Positions 51,790 through 61,900 of a DNA stretch of 64,000 bases are shown one piece after another. Source of the stretch: Croceivirga sp. (GTDB lineage Bacteria > Bacteroidota > Bacteroidia > Flavobacteriales > Flavobacteriaceae); contig JANQKR010000048.1 of the NCBI GenBank assembly GCA_028281025.1, forward strand, positions 124,001-188,000. The letters run 5' to 3'. The position numbers were made by a program, and so were the translations under genes. Under the pieces are notes generated by a model, which did no database searches, had not been told where the DNA came from, and was given only the letters and a program-made list of their open reading frames with translations. How positions within the stretch are numbered: the first letter of the stretch is position 1; each line of letters opens with the position of its first letter.

Positions 51790-51915
51790 TTAGTTGTATG
51801 CAAGCATTACGTACACAAAGTACAGGATATAAAGGACATTGAGAATAAGGACAACGGAATATTCCCTTTTCCATACTACTTTTTGAAGAAAATTATCCTT
51901 TGATTTCACCTTCAT
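51790..51915 (-). CDS. 41-residue membrane protein, candidate symporter accessory subunit
   Basis: Too short for a routine gene call. ATG at 51915 lies inside the last codons of the PIG-L gene (overlap 23 bases), and TAA at 51790-51792 is 3 bases before the symporter ATG. Encodes a basic start (MKVKSKDNFLQKVVWKRE) followed by one membrane helix (VVLILNVLYILYFVYVML). Position between the two genes, the overlap and the one-helix design fit a small subunit or co-translated helper, as known for some SSS transporters. Confidence 0.6.
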   Translation of the reverse strand: MKVKSKDNFLQKVVWKREYSVVLILNVLYILYFVYVMLAYN

Positions 51916-54427
51916 CCTGCGTGTTTTGTTTCTTTAGTGAAAGCATGTTGGCAAAAAGCTTATATGCCCCTGGCACACCGGCAGGCAGCTCCCTAAAAAA
52001 GCTTAGACCGGTATAGATATAGTTCCCCTTTCCGTAGGAAGCGACCAATAAACTTCCCTCTTTGCTATTTTCCCCTTTATCGGCCATGGCCAGGATAGGA
52101 ATGAATTCCTTGCTCCATTCATTTGGAAAATAAAGTCCTCTTTCCTGAACCCATCCATTGAAATCCCTTGCCTCTATTTTATTGGGATAGTTCATAATGG
52201 CATGTTCTTTGGCCAAAATGGTCACCTGGGCGTTTTCATCGGTAACCCGATCCCGGGAAATGGTAATGGGGTAGGGGGCAATATTCTCGAATTGGGCACG
52301 CCAACGGCCTGCCGTATTGTATTGGACGATCATGTTCCCACCATTCTTTACATAATCCAATAGTATGGGTTGCTTGAACTTTAATTCTTCCAGTACGTTA
52401 TACGCCCTAATGCCTAAAACCACGCCATCATATTGCGCTAAACTTCCAATTTCCAACTGCGATACATCCAAAGTCTCTACCTGATATCCAATTTGGGAAA
52501 GGCTTTCCGGAACCTTATCACCAGCACCAACAATATAACCGATTCGTTCCCCTTCCTTTTTGATGTCCATTCGCACAACCCTTGCTTCGGAAGGAAGAAG
52601 AATGGACTGTTTCGGCACATGGTCATAGGTAATTTCAATCAATTTCTTTTGAAACTCCTCTCCGTCCACAACTAAAATAGGTGAAATGGTACCTACATTT
52701 TCCCCTGTTGGGGGGATGACCTCAAAGGCTACGTTTTGGACGGCATTCTTTTGGGCAATGTTAAAATTGATCGCCACGGGATGACTGGACCATCCTTGCG
52801 GCAGTTTCAGTTTTGCCACACCGCCCACATTATTAGTCCCGGCCCGTATGGCGAGATTTACATTTACCGGTTCGGGGGTATTGAAGAGATATACATCTTC
52901 GGTAAAACCAGCGGACACTTTTGGAAGCACCACAAAAGGCTCATAAATCTCACCGACATCCGGTTTACTGTAACGACGTATGAGTGGCTTTGTAAAGGTT
53001 ATGGGGAATCCATCAATGGTAAGTCCAAAATCCACAGTATAGGCCAAAGGGGTTTCAGGTTGGCCTATAAGGGTTTTATCCTCCACGTGATACATCCCCA
53101 ACGTCCCTTTCTGCTCTAGCCAGTATGGGGTAGTGTAGGGAGTACCTCTGGGTACGGAAAACGAAATTTCCAAATTTTCCTTGGTATTTGGACTCAAGGG
53201 AATATTTGGGGTGGTACTTACGTCCGCTCCTTTAATTTTTATGGATTGTAAGGTAAGGGAAGTGCTACTTCGATTTAAGGCCTCAATGGTAATGTTCACC
53301 TTTTCCCCAGGAATGGCGGAGGCGCTATTTGCCCCTGCTTCCAAATAAATTCCCCCACATGCCAATATGATATCCTTAAGGTGTTCCGATTTCAGTTGTT
53401 TCCAATGGTCATCTTCAACTTCCTGAAGCAGTTTATAGGCCTTTATCAAATCCGGCAAATGTGCTGTCGGGTCGGAAAAATTAAATTTGGCCTCTATCGC
53501 ATTCAAAATGGCGCCCACTGCCTCTCCACCCTTTACCCTGGACCATGTGGTATTGATTCCCTCAAAGATGTCCGTGGAACCGTTTAGGGGGTCCCCTTTT
53601 AAAAATTCCAAATAATCCGGTTGCGCACCGCGTACCGCCAATCTCCCAAAACCTTGGCAAAGGTGCTGACTGCTGGCCGAACTGGCAATTTCATTGTTGG
53701 ACAGTCCTAGATTGGGATAAAACACCCCAACATCCACTTGGGTCAGGTTGGACTTATCCGCTTGTGCAAACTTTTCCCGGCTTCCATAAAACCACCAGGA
53801 AGTGTTAAAAAACAAACGTTTGGGTTCCCAAACCTGGGTTTTGGACAGCTGCTCGGGATATGCCTTGGGGTCATTGACCAAATCAAATGCCTCAAAACCC
53901 AACATGGCCGATGTGGTATGGTGTCCGTGGGTAGTTCCTGGGCTCCTATGGTCAAAACGATTTATTATGACATCGGGCCTAAATTTGCGTATGGCCCACA
54001 CCACATCACCCAAAACCTTTTCCTTGTCCCAAATGGTCAAGGTCTCATCCGGATGCTTGGAGTATCCAAAGTCATTGGCCCTGGTAAAAAATTGTTCCCC
54101 ACCATCGACCCTTCTTGCAGCCAATAGCTCTTGGGTCCGTAAAACCCCCAATAGTTCCCTAAGTTCAGGTCCAATAAGGTTTTGGCCACCATCGCCCCGG
54201 GTTAAGGACAGATAAGCGGTCCTGGCCTTAACTTTATTGGATAGGTAAGCTATAAGCCTTGTATTTTCGTCATCGGGATGGGCTGCAACAAATAGCGCCG
54301 TACCCAAAAAGTTTAATTTTTGGATTTCATGATGGATTTCGGAGGTAGTGTATTTTTTTGGTTTTTGTGACGAGACCATGATGGGAATGGTCAATAGAAA
54401 TGCACAAATCACCCGAGAAAATCGCAT
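51893..54427 (-). CDS. PIG-L family deacetylase, secreted, multidomain
   Basis: 844 residues with a signal peptide (VICAFLLTIPIMVSS). The LmbE/PIG-L domain sits at about 40-330: zinc motif AAHPDDENTRLIAYLS and the second His site THGHHTTSAM. Then beta-rich domains (NPCBM/Ig-like, with SVPRGTPYTTPYW) and a C-terminal ThuA/glutamine-amidotransferase-like fold (YDGVVLGIRAYN, GGNMIVQYNT). Removes acetyl groups from a sugar or sugar conjugate, probably outside the cell. Co-transcribed with the symporter. Confidence 0.85.
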   Translation of the reverse strand: MRFSRVICAFLLTIPIMVSSQKPKKYTTSEIHHEIQKLNFLGTALFVAAHPDDENTRLIAYLSNKVKARTAYLSLTRGDGGQNLIGPELRELLGVLRTQELLAARRVDGGEQFFTRANDFGYSKHPDETLTIWDKEKVLGDVVWAIRKFRPDVIINRFDHRSPGTTHGHHTTSAMLGFEAFDLVNDPKAYPEQLSKTQVWEPKRLFFNTSWWFYGSREKFAQADKSNLTQVDVGVFYPNLGLSNNEIASSASSQHLCQGFGRLAVRGAQPDYLEFLKGDPLNGSTDIFEGINTTWSRVKGGEAVGAILNAIEAKFNFSDPTAHLPDLIKAYKLLQEVEDDHWKQLKSEHLKDIILACGGIYLEAGANSASAIPGEKVNITIEALNRSSTSLTLQSIKIKGADVSTTPNIPLSPNTKENLEISFSVPRGTPYTTPYWLEQKGTLGMYHVEDKTLIGQPETPLAYTVDFGLTIDGFPITFTKPLIRRYSKPDVGEIYEPFVVLPKVSAGFTEDVYLFNTPEPVNVNLAIRAGTNNVGGVAKLKLPQGWSSHPVAINFNIAQKNAVQNVAFEVIPPTGENVGTISPILVVDGEEFQKKLIEITYDHVPKQSILLPSEARVVRMDIKKEGERIGYIVGAGDKVPESLSQIGYQVETLDVSQLEIGSLAQYDGVVLGIRAYNVLEELKFKQPILLDYVKNGGNMIVQYNTAGRWRAQFENIAPYPITISRDRVTDENAQVTILAKEHAIMNYPNKIEARDFNGWVQERGLYFPNEWSKEFIPILAMADKGENSKEGSLLVASYGKGNYIYTGLSFFRELPAGVPGAYKLFANMLSLKKQNTQDEGEIKG

Positions 54428-54503
54428 AGTTGGTCTAATTAGCTTGTTCCAAAGATAGAAAGTTTAACAGGCCAGTTTTGGTTTTTAGAACTTCTTTAAC
54501 AAG

Positions 54504-55046
54504 CTATACACCGGACTTAGGACCGTTTGTTAAACCTACCTGTTTCTTTACCAGTACCACTCCCTTTTGCAGTAATAAATTGTTGGGATAGGTCAATAAT
54601 TCCCCATCGTCCTTCACCAAATGGAATGTAAAGGCCTGAATATCCGCGATTACGGCCTCGTCCGGAAAATCCTTGTCCTGTATCCGTATTCTATCACCAA
54701 TTTTGTAGGGGAAGTAAAAAAACAAAATTATTCCGGCCGTAACATTACTTAAAATGGACCAAGTGGCAAAAAGTGCTACACCAATCACTGCAAATACGGA
54801 GGAAACAATGAGACCTATTTCACGAATATTAATGCCCCAAACGAGAATCAGGACAGACAGTAGAATTACCACCAGTGCAAAGGAAACATATCTAATGACC
54901 AATCCGGTCCTTACCTGACTGATATCGCTTATTCGTCCAATTTTACGAATGGTCTTTACCAGTAAAAAACGGAGGAGAAAGAAAACGATAAGGCTTAATA
55001 TGGACGCCAGTAGCTCGTTCTGATATGTCTGTAAAAAAGGCTCCAT
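54504..55046 (-). CDS. Small MscS-type mechanosensitive channel
   Basis: 180 residues. Three N-terminal helices (ASILSLIVFFLLRFLLVK, YVSFALVVILLSVLILVWGI, IGLIVSSVFAVIGVALFATW), then the MscS beta domain start (FFYFPYKIGDRIRIQDKD) and YPNNLLLQKGVV. Lacks the C-terminal cytoplasmic cage, so it is a minimal channel. Starts 2 bases before the stop of the lipoprotein upstream. Confidence 0.82.
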   Translation of the reverse strand: MEPFLQTYQNELLASILSLIVFFLLRFLLVKTIRKIGRISDISQVRTGLVIRYVSFALVVILLSVLILVWGINIREIGLIVSSVFAVIGVALFATWSILSNVTAGIILFFYFPYKIGDRIRIQDKDFPDEAVIADIQAFTFHLVKDDGELLTYPNNLLLQKGVVLVKKQVGLTNGPKSGV

Positions 55047-55047
55047 T

Positions 55048-56007
55048 TTAGAGTGCCAAACTATCCCGAAGATGCAAATATTTGTTGGAATTTTGTCCCC
55101 AATAGGGGGTTTTTAAGGTTTTTAGCTTACTTCCCTTGGAAACCATGGTTTTTGCATTGGGACCGTAGCCACTTTTGAACGATTCTTCCCAGCTTTCAAT
55201 TTCATACGGGAATGTGGCACTGAAGTCAATGGTCAATTTGCGTTCCGTATTTTCATAAGCTATGGAATAGGAGCTGATACCATTGATAGTGCTGATCGAA
55301 GCCGTGGCCGTATAGGCCCGTATGGGATTGTGCTGTACCCGGAAATACTCCAATGCCGGTATGATTTCAATTTTACCCACCGGTAAATCCTGAGGGTTGA
55401 TTCGAATCCTGTTCCAAATTTCATTTTCCAAAATGGCTTTGTCCATGCTTAGGTTTTGGTCCGCTTCTCCTTCAAAATAACTGTGGGAGCTAAACTCAAA
55501 TGCTTCACGGTTGTTCAATTGTGCGTAGACATGGCCACACCATTCTTGAACGGAAAGACTGGATTTGAGTGCATGTTGGTTGTCATGGACAGGGTAAAAA
55601 GTACTGCTCATAATGGAATAAGGATAAATACCGGTAAGGTACTTTTTGGTTTTATTGAGTTTTAGCACGGGAATGTTGGTTGGGTTGTTCCCATCCGCCT
55701 TCACCTGCGCATCCGGCAGAAAAGGTTCCGTTACATAAATCAATACGGCCTTGCCCTCACGCAGTTCACCATAACGGGCCTGTTGCAATTGGTATGAGGT
55801 GATTTCGGCATCCCCGGCATACCAGTACTCCTTAAACTCTTGGGACAAAGGCTTTTTAGGGGTTGTCCCCTCTGTCTGGGCTTTGTCGGTATCCGTATTG
55901 ATGGCAAGTGTTTTTTCCGCTTTCTTGCCATGGGAACATGCTCCAATTGCGCAACTAAGGAATACGAGTATGCCAACACGCAATCCAAATTTTGACCCTT
56001 TTTTCAT
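55048..56007 (-). CDS. Lipoprotein of unknown function
   Basis: 319 residues from the ATG at 56007, whose signal peptide carries the lipobox AIGACSHG. Mature body: EYWYAGDAEITSYQLQQARY, YSIMSSTFYPVHDNQHALK and a C-terminal WGQNSNKYLHLRDSL. In Bacteroidota such proteins are sometimes labelled septum formation inhibitor Maf in error; the real maf is the unrelated gene at 56995. Operon with the MscS-like channel. Confidence 0.65.
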   Translation of the reverse strand: MKKGSKFGLRVGILVFLSCAIGACSHGKKAEKTLAINTDTDKAQTEGTTPKKPLSQEFKEYWYAGDAEITSYQLQQARYGELREGKAVLIYVTEPFLPDAQVKADGNNPTNIPVLKLNKTKKYLTGIYPYSIMSSTFYPVHDNQHALKSSLSVQEWCGHVYAQLNNREAFEFSSHSYFEGEADQNLSMDKAILENEIWNRIRINPQDLPVGKIEIIPALEYFRVQHNPIRAYTATASISTINGISSYSIAYENTERKLTIDFSATFPYEIESWEESFKSGYGPNAKTMVSKGSKLKTLKTPYWGQNSNKYLHLRDSLAL

Positions 56008-56083
56008 AACAGTACGTTTTTGCAAATTTAATCAAGGTACTGCCTAAAACCATAATTTTGAACGGTCATATGGACGAAAAGGC

Positions 56084-56902
56084 CTATTTCCTTCGACTAA
56101 ATTTTCTTCGCAACCATTTCCATCGCCAAACCAGTATACCACCTGCTACGACCAATGGCCATATATTGAACAGCACAAGCACAAAGGTGGTAACAATGTT
56201 CCAACCATTTTCCAGGGCTTGGATGACCTTGCTTCCAAATGATTTTTCGTAGGAATCCGGTTCTTCCCGAAATGTTACCTTTTCATATATTCTTAAATTG
56301 ATTGTACTAAACTTTATTCTGTCCTCCAAATAACGTAACTGCCCCTCTTTGGCCTCAATTTCTTCGGTAATCTTTCTAATGGCTTCCTCTGCTTCCAAAA
56401 CCTCGGAAATCTTCCCGGTCCGGTTTTTTAAAATATCAATGTATCGTTCCCGGACTTCCTTTTTTGTTTTTAACCTGCCGGTAACATCAATATATTGCTC
56501 GGTGACATCATTGGATGATATGGAAACATTTTTCACAAAATTCCCTTGCCCTTTGAGATCTTCCATCAATGAAGTGAAATGCTCACTATCAACCCGTATG
56601 GTAATGCTGTTGGAGATTTCATAACTGGTATTGTTCAAATTCATTTTTGAAACAAAGGCATTGTACTTCTTGCAGATTTCATTGACCTTTTCGGTGGTTT
56701 CGTCCACACTTTTGACCTTTACTTCCACATTCCCGGTCCAAATCATTTTTCGATTCGAGATCTGCTGTGTTTCGGAATCTTGAAAGTCGGTGATTTTGGC
56801 CGTAGCTGTTTCATAAGTGGTGTCCGCAGCTACCTCTGAAGATTCTCCACCTCCACAAGTGGAAAGCATCACCAATAAACAGAACATTAGGGATATTTTC
56901 AT
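56084..56902 (-). CDS. DUF4349 domain lipoprotein
   Basis: 272 residues. Lipobox MLSTCGGG, then the DUF4349 domain with KMIWTGNVEVKVKSVDETTE and DVTGRLKTKKEVRERYIDIL; a coiled coil (EVLEAEEAIRKITEEIEAKE) and one C-terminal membrane helix (ITTFVLVLFNIWPLVVAG-type) followed by a basic end (WKWLRRKFSRRK). Envelope-anchored at both ends; function unknown. Single gene. Confidence 0.8.
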   Translation of the reverse strand: MKISLMFCLLVMLSTCGGGESSEVAADTTYETATAKITDFQDSETQQISNRKMIWTGNVEVKVKSVDETTEKVNEICKKYNAFVSKMNLNNTSYEISNSITIRVDSEHFTSLMEDLKGQGNFVKNVSISSNDVTEQYIDVTGRLKTKKEVRERYIDILKNRTGKISEVLEAEEAIRKITEEIEAKEGQLRYLEDRIKFSTINLRIYEKVTFREEPDSYEKSFGSKVIQALENGWNIVTTFVLVLFNIWPLVVAGGILVWRWKWLRRKFSRRK

Positions 56903-56994
56903 GGTATCAGGAGTTTGAATGAATCGAAATGTAGAATGAATTCTTTATGGAACCCTGGCAATTAACGAAATGATAGGGATACTTTGTGATTTCC

Positions 56995-57588
56995 TTACCA
57001 TTCACTTAACATTTTGTAAACCAGATGGGTCGGTAGTCCCACTACATTGTTGTAGGAACCATGGATTTCCTCAATTCCTATGGCGCCCAACCATTCTTGA
57101 ATACCATAGGCGCCGGCCTTGTCAAAAGGTTGACAGGTTTGGATATAATAGTCGATTTCCTTTTGCTCGAGACGCTTAAATTTTACCTTGGTGACCGTAT
57201 GCGCCGTTTTCTGTTGTGTTGTGGTGGTAAAGCAGACAGAGGTAATGACCTCATGCCAATCCCCGGAAAGTTTTTGCAGCATTTGGGATGCTTCTTGGGA
57301 ATCAACGGCCTTTGCCAGGGACATTCCGTTCCACCATACCACGGTATCGGAGGTAATCAAAATCTCGTTTTCCCCAAGGGCGTCCTTAAAGGCGGATGCC
57401 TTCAATTCTGCCAAATAGTTCGATATCCCTTCCGCTTTTAATTCTTTGGGATGGATTTCATCCACGGGTTTTAAACGAATCTCAAATTCCAGCCCCAATT
57501 CCTCAAAAAACTTTTTTCGACGGGGGGAACCGGAGGCCAAAATGAGTTTGTACCCTTTTAGTTTCTCTGCAAGCGGATTTTCAGTCAT
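56995..57588 (-). CDS. Maf-like nucleotide pyrophosphatase
   Basis: 197 residues. LILASGSPRRKKFFEELGLE at the N-terminus, ITSDTVVWWNGMSLAKA and KAGAYGIQEWLGA are the family signatures. Hydrolyses non-canonical or canonical nucleoside triphosphates to the monophosphate. Overlaps the KdsC gene by 8 bases in the order kdsC then maf, a common Bacteroidota arrangement. Confidence 0.9.
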   Translation of the reverse strand: MTENPLAEKLKGYKLILASGSPRRKKFFEELGLEFEIRLKPVDEIHPKELKAEGISNYLAELKASAFKDALGENEILITSDTVVWWNGMSLAKAVDSQEASQMLQKLSGDWHEVITSVCFTTTTQQKTAHTVTKVKFKRLEQKEIDYYIQTCQPFDKAGAYGIQEWLGAIGIEEIHGSYNNVVGLPTHLVYKMLSEW

Positions 57589-58108
57589 TTTTGGAACTGA
57601 AGTTGTTTTCCCAGTCGCCCCGAACTTTTAGGACCTGTTCAATAATATCCCGTACGCAACCTTCCCCGCCATTTTTATGGGACACATAATCGCAGATGGC
57701 CTTGACCTCGGCTATCGCATTTTGGGGACAGGTGGCCAATTTTACACGTCTCATAGGGGGGATATCGGGCATATCATCACCCATGTACAAAACATTTTCC
57801 GGGTTAATGTTGTGGATGTCCAAATACTCCTCCAGGGGTTCTTCCTTATAGTGTGCTCCAAGATAAATATCGGTAATGCCCAGGCCTTTTAATCGATCTT
57901 TTACCCCTTGGTTGCTTCCTCCGGTAATAATGCAAATATTGTACCCCTTGATCAATGCGGTCTTAAGGGCATAACCGTCTTTTACATTCATTTTCCGTAA
58001 CATCTCACCCGAAGTGGTCACTAAGATGGTCCCATCGGTCAGTACGCCATCAACATCAAAGATAAAAGTGGAGATGTCCTTCAGGTATTCCTTATAGTTC
58101 TTTTTCAT
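57581..58108 (-). CDS. kdsC: 3-deoxy-D-manno-octulosonate 8-phosphate phosphatase
   Basis: 175 residues. HAD fold with motif I IFDVDGVLTDG, LKTALIKGYNICIITGGSN and motif IV YMGDDMPDIPPMRRV. Dephosphorylates KDO-8-phosphate for lipopolysaccharide. In some Bacteroidota similar HAD-III proteins act on other sugar acids, so the assignment is by family. Overlaps both neighbours (17 and 8 bases): one operon DUF2520-kdsC-maf. Confidence 0.85.
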   Translation of the reverse strand: MKKNYKEYLKDISTFIFDVDGVLTDGTILVTTSGEMLRKMNVKDGYALKTALIKGYNICIITGGSNQGVKDRLKGLGITDIYLGAHYKEEPLEEYLDIHNINPENVLYMGDDMPDIPPMRRVKLATCPQNAIAEVKAICDYVSHKNGGEGCVRDIIEQVLKVRGDWENNFSSKND

Positions 58109-58859
58109 ACAATTCCTTAATCGATTCGCCCAGTAATTGATAAATTTTTTGTTGAAGTGGGTCTTGTAATTGGCTGATATGCTGTTGCATGGTAACGATA
58201 TCGTTTCTCCTGGCGGGGCCAGTCTGTGCTTCTTTGGGTGACAAATGTCGGATTTTGTTCACGGTTTCTAAAATCAACGGGAGCAATAAGTGGAAAGGGA
58301 TTTTGTTTTCCGCACAGATTTCGTGGGCCATATGGTACAGGTGATTTGGGTAATTGTTTACCAAAACCGCACAGAGATGGAGCTTTTTCCGCTGAGCGGA
58401 CGAAATCCTGTATACATGGTTACTTATTGATTTTCCCAGGGTTTCCAGAAGCAAAAGATTTTCCTCACCTTCGGCTTCAATACAAATGGGAATTTCATGG
58501 AAATCGACTTCATTCCCTTTGGTGAAGGTCTGCAAAGGATAGAACACCCCACGTTGCTTGGATTTAATGGCATCCATGGGAACACTTCCGGAAGTATGGA
58601 CCACTATCCCCATTTTACCCCTTAAAATTTTGGAGACTTCGGTCACTGAAGAATCCGAAACGGCCAAAATATACATATCCGCCTCGGCTATCTTCGCTAT
58701 GGAAGAGGTAGTGGAAACTTTTGGTTCAAAATCCCTTAAGGCCTTGCTGTTCCTCCCGTATACTTGGTGAACCGTAACATCCTTTGATTTGGAAAAGGCA
58801 TGGAATAAGTGATGGGCCACATTCCCCGTTCCTAGAAGTACTACGCTAAGCATGCCCAA
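58092..58859 (-). CDS. DUF2520/Rossmann-like domain protein
   Basis: 255 residues. Rossmann start VVLLGTGNVAHHLFHAFS, a middle with VHTSGSVPMDAIKSKQRG-type strand and a C-terminal helical domain (AQRKKLHLCAVLVNNYPNH, ETVNKIRHLSPKEAQTGPA). Resembles a dehydrogenase or 6-phosphogluconate-dehydrogenase-like protein of unknown substrate; the family is widespread with kdsC. An internal ATG two codons later is an alternative start. Confidence 0.83.
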   Translation of the reverse strand: MGMLSVVLLGTGNVAHHLFHAFSKSKDVTVHQVYGRNSKALRDFEPKVSTTSSIAKIAEADMYILAVSDSSVTEVSKILRGKMGIVVHTSGSVPMDAIKSKQRGVFYPLQTFTKGNEVDFHEIPICIEAEGEENLLLLETLGKSISNHVYRISSAQRKKLHLCAVLVNNYPNHLYHMAHEICAENKIPFHLLLPLILETVNKIRHLSPKEAQTGPARRNDIVTMQQHISQLQDPLQQKIYQLLGESIKELYEKEL

Positions 58860-58982
58860 AAGTACGAACTTGAAATAGCCTTTTTAAAAAGAATTAACGG
58901 TTTTGTTTAAGAATTTGATGGACAAACGATTCCGTTAAATCACTTCTAGGTCGTAATTTTGCAAGCCGAAAGCGAATGCCCT

Positions 58983-61900
58983 ATGTTCGAGTTATTGAAG
59001 AAAACACTGTTCTCCACCAAATTAATGGCCGTACTCTTCTTGCTTTTCGCAGCCGCCATGGGAATAGGCACCTTTATTGAAAGTTGGTACAGTACCGAAA
59101 CCGCTCGGATTTACATTTACAATGCCACTTGGTTTGAAGCCATTATGGTGTTTTTTGTCATCAACTTTTTTGGCAACATTTATAGATACAATTTGTTACA
59201 GTGGAAGAAATGGCCGGTTTTGGTATTGCACCTATCCTGGATACTAATCATTGTTGGGGCATTTGTAACACGTTACATCAGTTTTGAGGGAATGATGCCC
59301 ATTCGGGAGGGGAATTCAGAAAAGGTATTTTATTCCGATAAAACCTATCTCACGGCTTATATAGATGGACCAATTGATGGGCAGAACCGCAGAAAGGTAC
59401 TCGAGGATGATATTTTGGTAACCCCGGAAGGAAAACGTTCCAGTCTCCCCTGGAACGATGATTTTAATGGGCAAGCTTTTTCCATTGCCTTTGTGGATTT
59501 TATCAAAGGGGCAAAAGAAGGTTTGGTTCCTGATGAAAAAGGCAAGGAATATCTAAAAATAGTGGAGGCTGGTGATGGCCAGAGGCACGAGCACTACTTG
59601 GAGAACAATTCCATTGCCAGTATTCATAACGTGCTCTTTGCTTTGAACAAGGAGACCAAAGGGGCCATCAATATTTTTTATAGGGACGGGGAATTTCAAA
59701 TTCAATCGCCATTTGAAGGACAGTACATGCGAATGGCGGACCAGTTTCAAGGGGAATTGGTAAAAGACAGTATTCAACCCTTGCAACTACGTTCCCTGTA
59801 CACTACCGCCGGAATGCAATTTGTGATCCCGGAACCCTTGGTGAAAGGCTCTTATGGCGTGGTTAAGGTCCCTGAAAATGAAATGAATGAGCAAACCCAG
59901 GATGCATTGGTGGTGGCGGTGACCGTAAATGGGGAAACTGTGGAGAAGAGACTTCTGGGCAGTCAAGGGCCTTCTGACTTTTCTGATAAGTTTACCCTTA
60001 ATGGGCTCGATTTTTCACTTCGATATGGTTCCAAGGTTTATGAGTTACCGTTCAATGTACGGTTGAACGATTTTATAGCGGAGAAGTACCCAGGAACGGA
60101 AAGCAGCTACAAGTCCTTTATGAGCAAAGTGACCATTGAAGATGAACGCCCATATGACTATGACATTTTTATGAACCATATTTTGGACCATAGGGGATAC
60201 CGCTTTTTCCAGTCCAGTTTTATGCCGGATGAAAAAGGCACGGTGCTCAGTGTAAACCATGATCAATGGGGCACATGGATTACCTATATTGGGTATTTTC
60301 TTTTATATATTGGACTGTTGGGCATCATGTTCTTTGGCAAAACCCGTTTTAAGGAGCTGGCAAAATCCCTGGACAAAGTGAAAAGGAAAAAGGCAACTTT
60401 GGCCGCCGTACTGCTCCTTTGTTTTGGTTTGCACACTTACGGACAAGAACCACCACATGAAGACCATACGGGCTTGCCCACCCAGGCACAGATAGATTCC
60501 GTGATTCGTGCGACAACGGTGGATGTGGCCCATGCCGATAAGTTTGGGGAAATTGTCATCCAGGATGAGGGGGGACGAATGAAGCCCTTGCATACCTTTA
60601 CCTCGGAATTGCTACGTAAGCTCAGTGGAAAGGACAAATTCAAGGATCTAAATTCGGATCAGGTATTTCTCTCCATGATGTTGAATCCCCCGCTATGGTA
60701 TAATGTCGATTTTATCAATGTAGGGGAAAGGCAAAACGATAGTATCCGACAGATCATTGGCGCAGAAGGCGGGCAGAAATTTATAAATGCCACGGATTTG
60801 TTCGATGCTACCGGTATGTACAAGCTAAAACCGTATCTGGAAGCGGCAACGTCCACCACAAATCCCAATAAGTTCCAAAAGGATTTTATTAAGGTACATG
60901 AGCGCATAGGGTTGTTAAATATGGCCCTGAGCGGACAGATTCTAAAGATTTTTCCGCTTTTGAACGATGAAAACAACAAATGGATTTCGGCAGTCGAGTT
61001 TCGCTCCGGACAGTATCAGGTGCAAGATTCCCTATATGCCAACTTTATGGCAAACGGCTTGCCCTATTATCTGAACACACTTCAAAATTCCATCGCTACC
61101 GGGGATTATTCGGAATCGAATAAACTCTTGGAAGCCTTTAAACAGAATCAAAGGAATCATGGTCAGGAAGTACTGCCCACTGAAAAGAAGGTCAAGACCG
61201 AAATCCTGTACAACAAGCTGGATATTTTTAACCGTTTGTTCAAGTATTATGGAATGGTCGGATTATTACTGTTTATCGTATTGGTGCTTCGTATTTTTAA
61301 GGATAGGGAGATTTGGAAAGCGGCCACCTACTTTTTAAAAGGAATCATAATCCTCTTCTTTATTTGGCATACCGCTGGGTTGGTCCTTCGTTGGTACATC
61401 TCTGGCCACGCCCCTTGGAGTGATGCGTACGAAAGCATTTTATATGTGGCTTGGGCTACCCTGGCCATGGGACTGGCCTTTGGTAGGAAAAGTGAATTGA
61501 CCATTGCGGCCAGTACTTTTGTCACCTCTATGTTATTATGGATTGCCCATCAAAGTTGGGTAGACCCCTCCATAGCCAATCTGGTCCCCGTCTTGGACAG
61601 CTATTGGCTTATGATCCATGTAGCGGTCATTGTGGGCAGTTATGGACCGTTGACCGTGGGAATGATCTTGGGGGTCGTATCCCTATTGCTCATTATCCTT
61701 ACCACCAAGGAGAACAAGAAGAAAATGGAACTGAACCTCAAAGAACTGACCATCATAAATGAACTGGCACTTACCGTAGGTTTGGTGATGTTGACCATTG
61801 GTAATTTTTTGGGGGGCCAATGGGCCAATGAGAGCTGGGGGCGTTATTGGGGCTGGGATCCCAAAGAGACCTGGGCCTTGGTTTCCATAATGATATACGC

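Noticed and set aside
56007-56025. Annotation of the lipoprotein at 55048 as septum formation inhibitor Maf
   Set aside because: It lacks the Maf motifs (ASGSPRR, SDT), which are present in the separate gene at 56995-57588.
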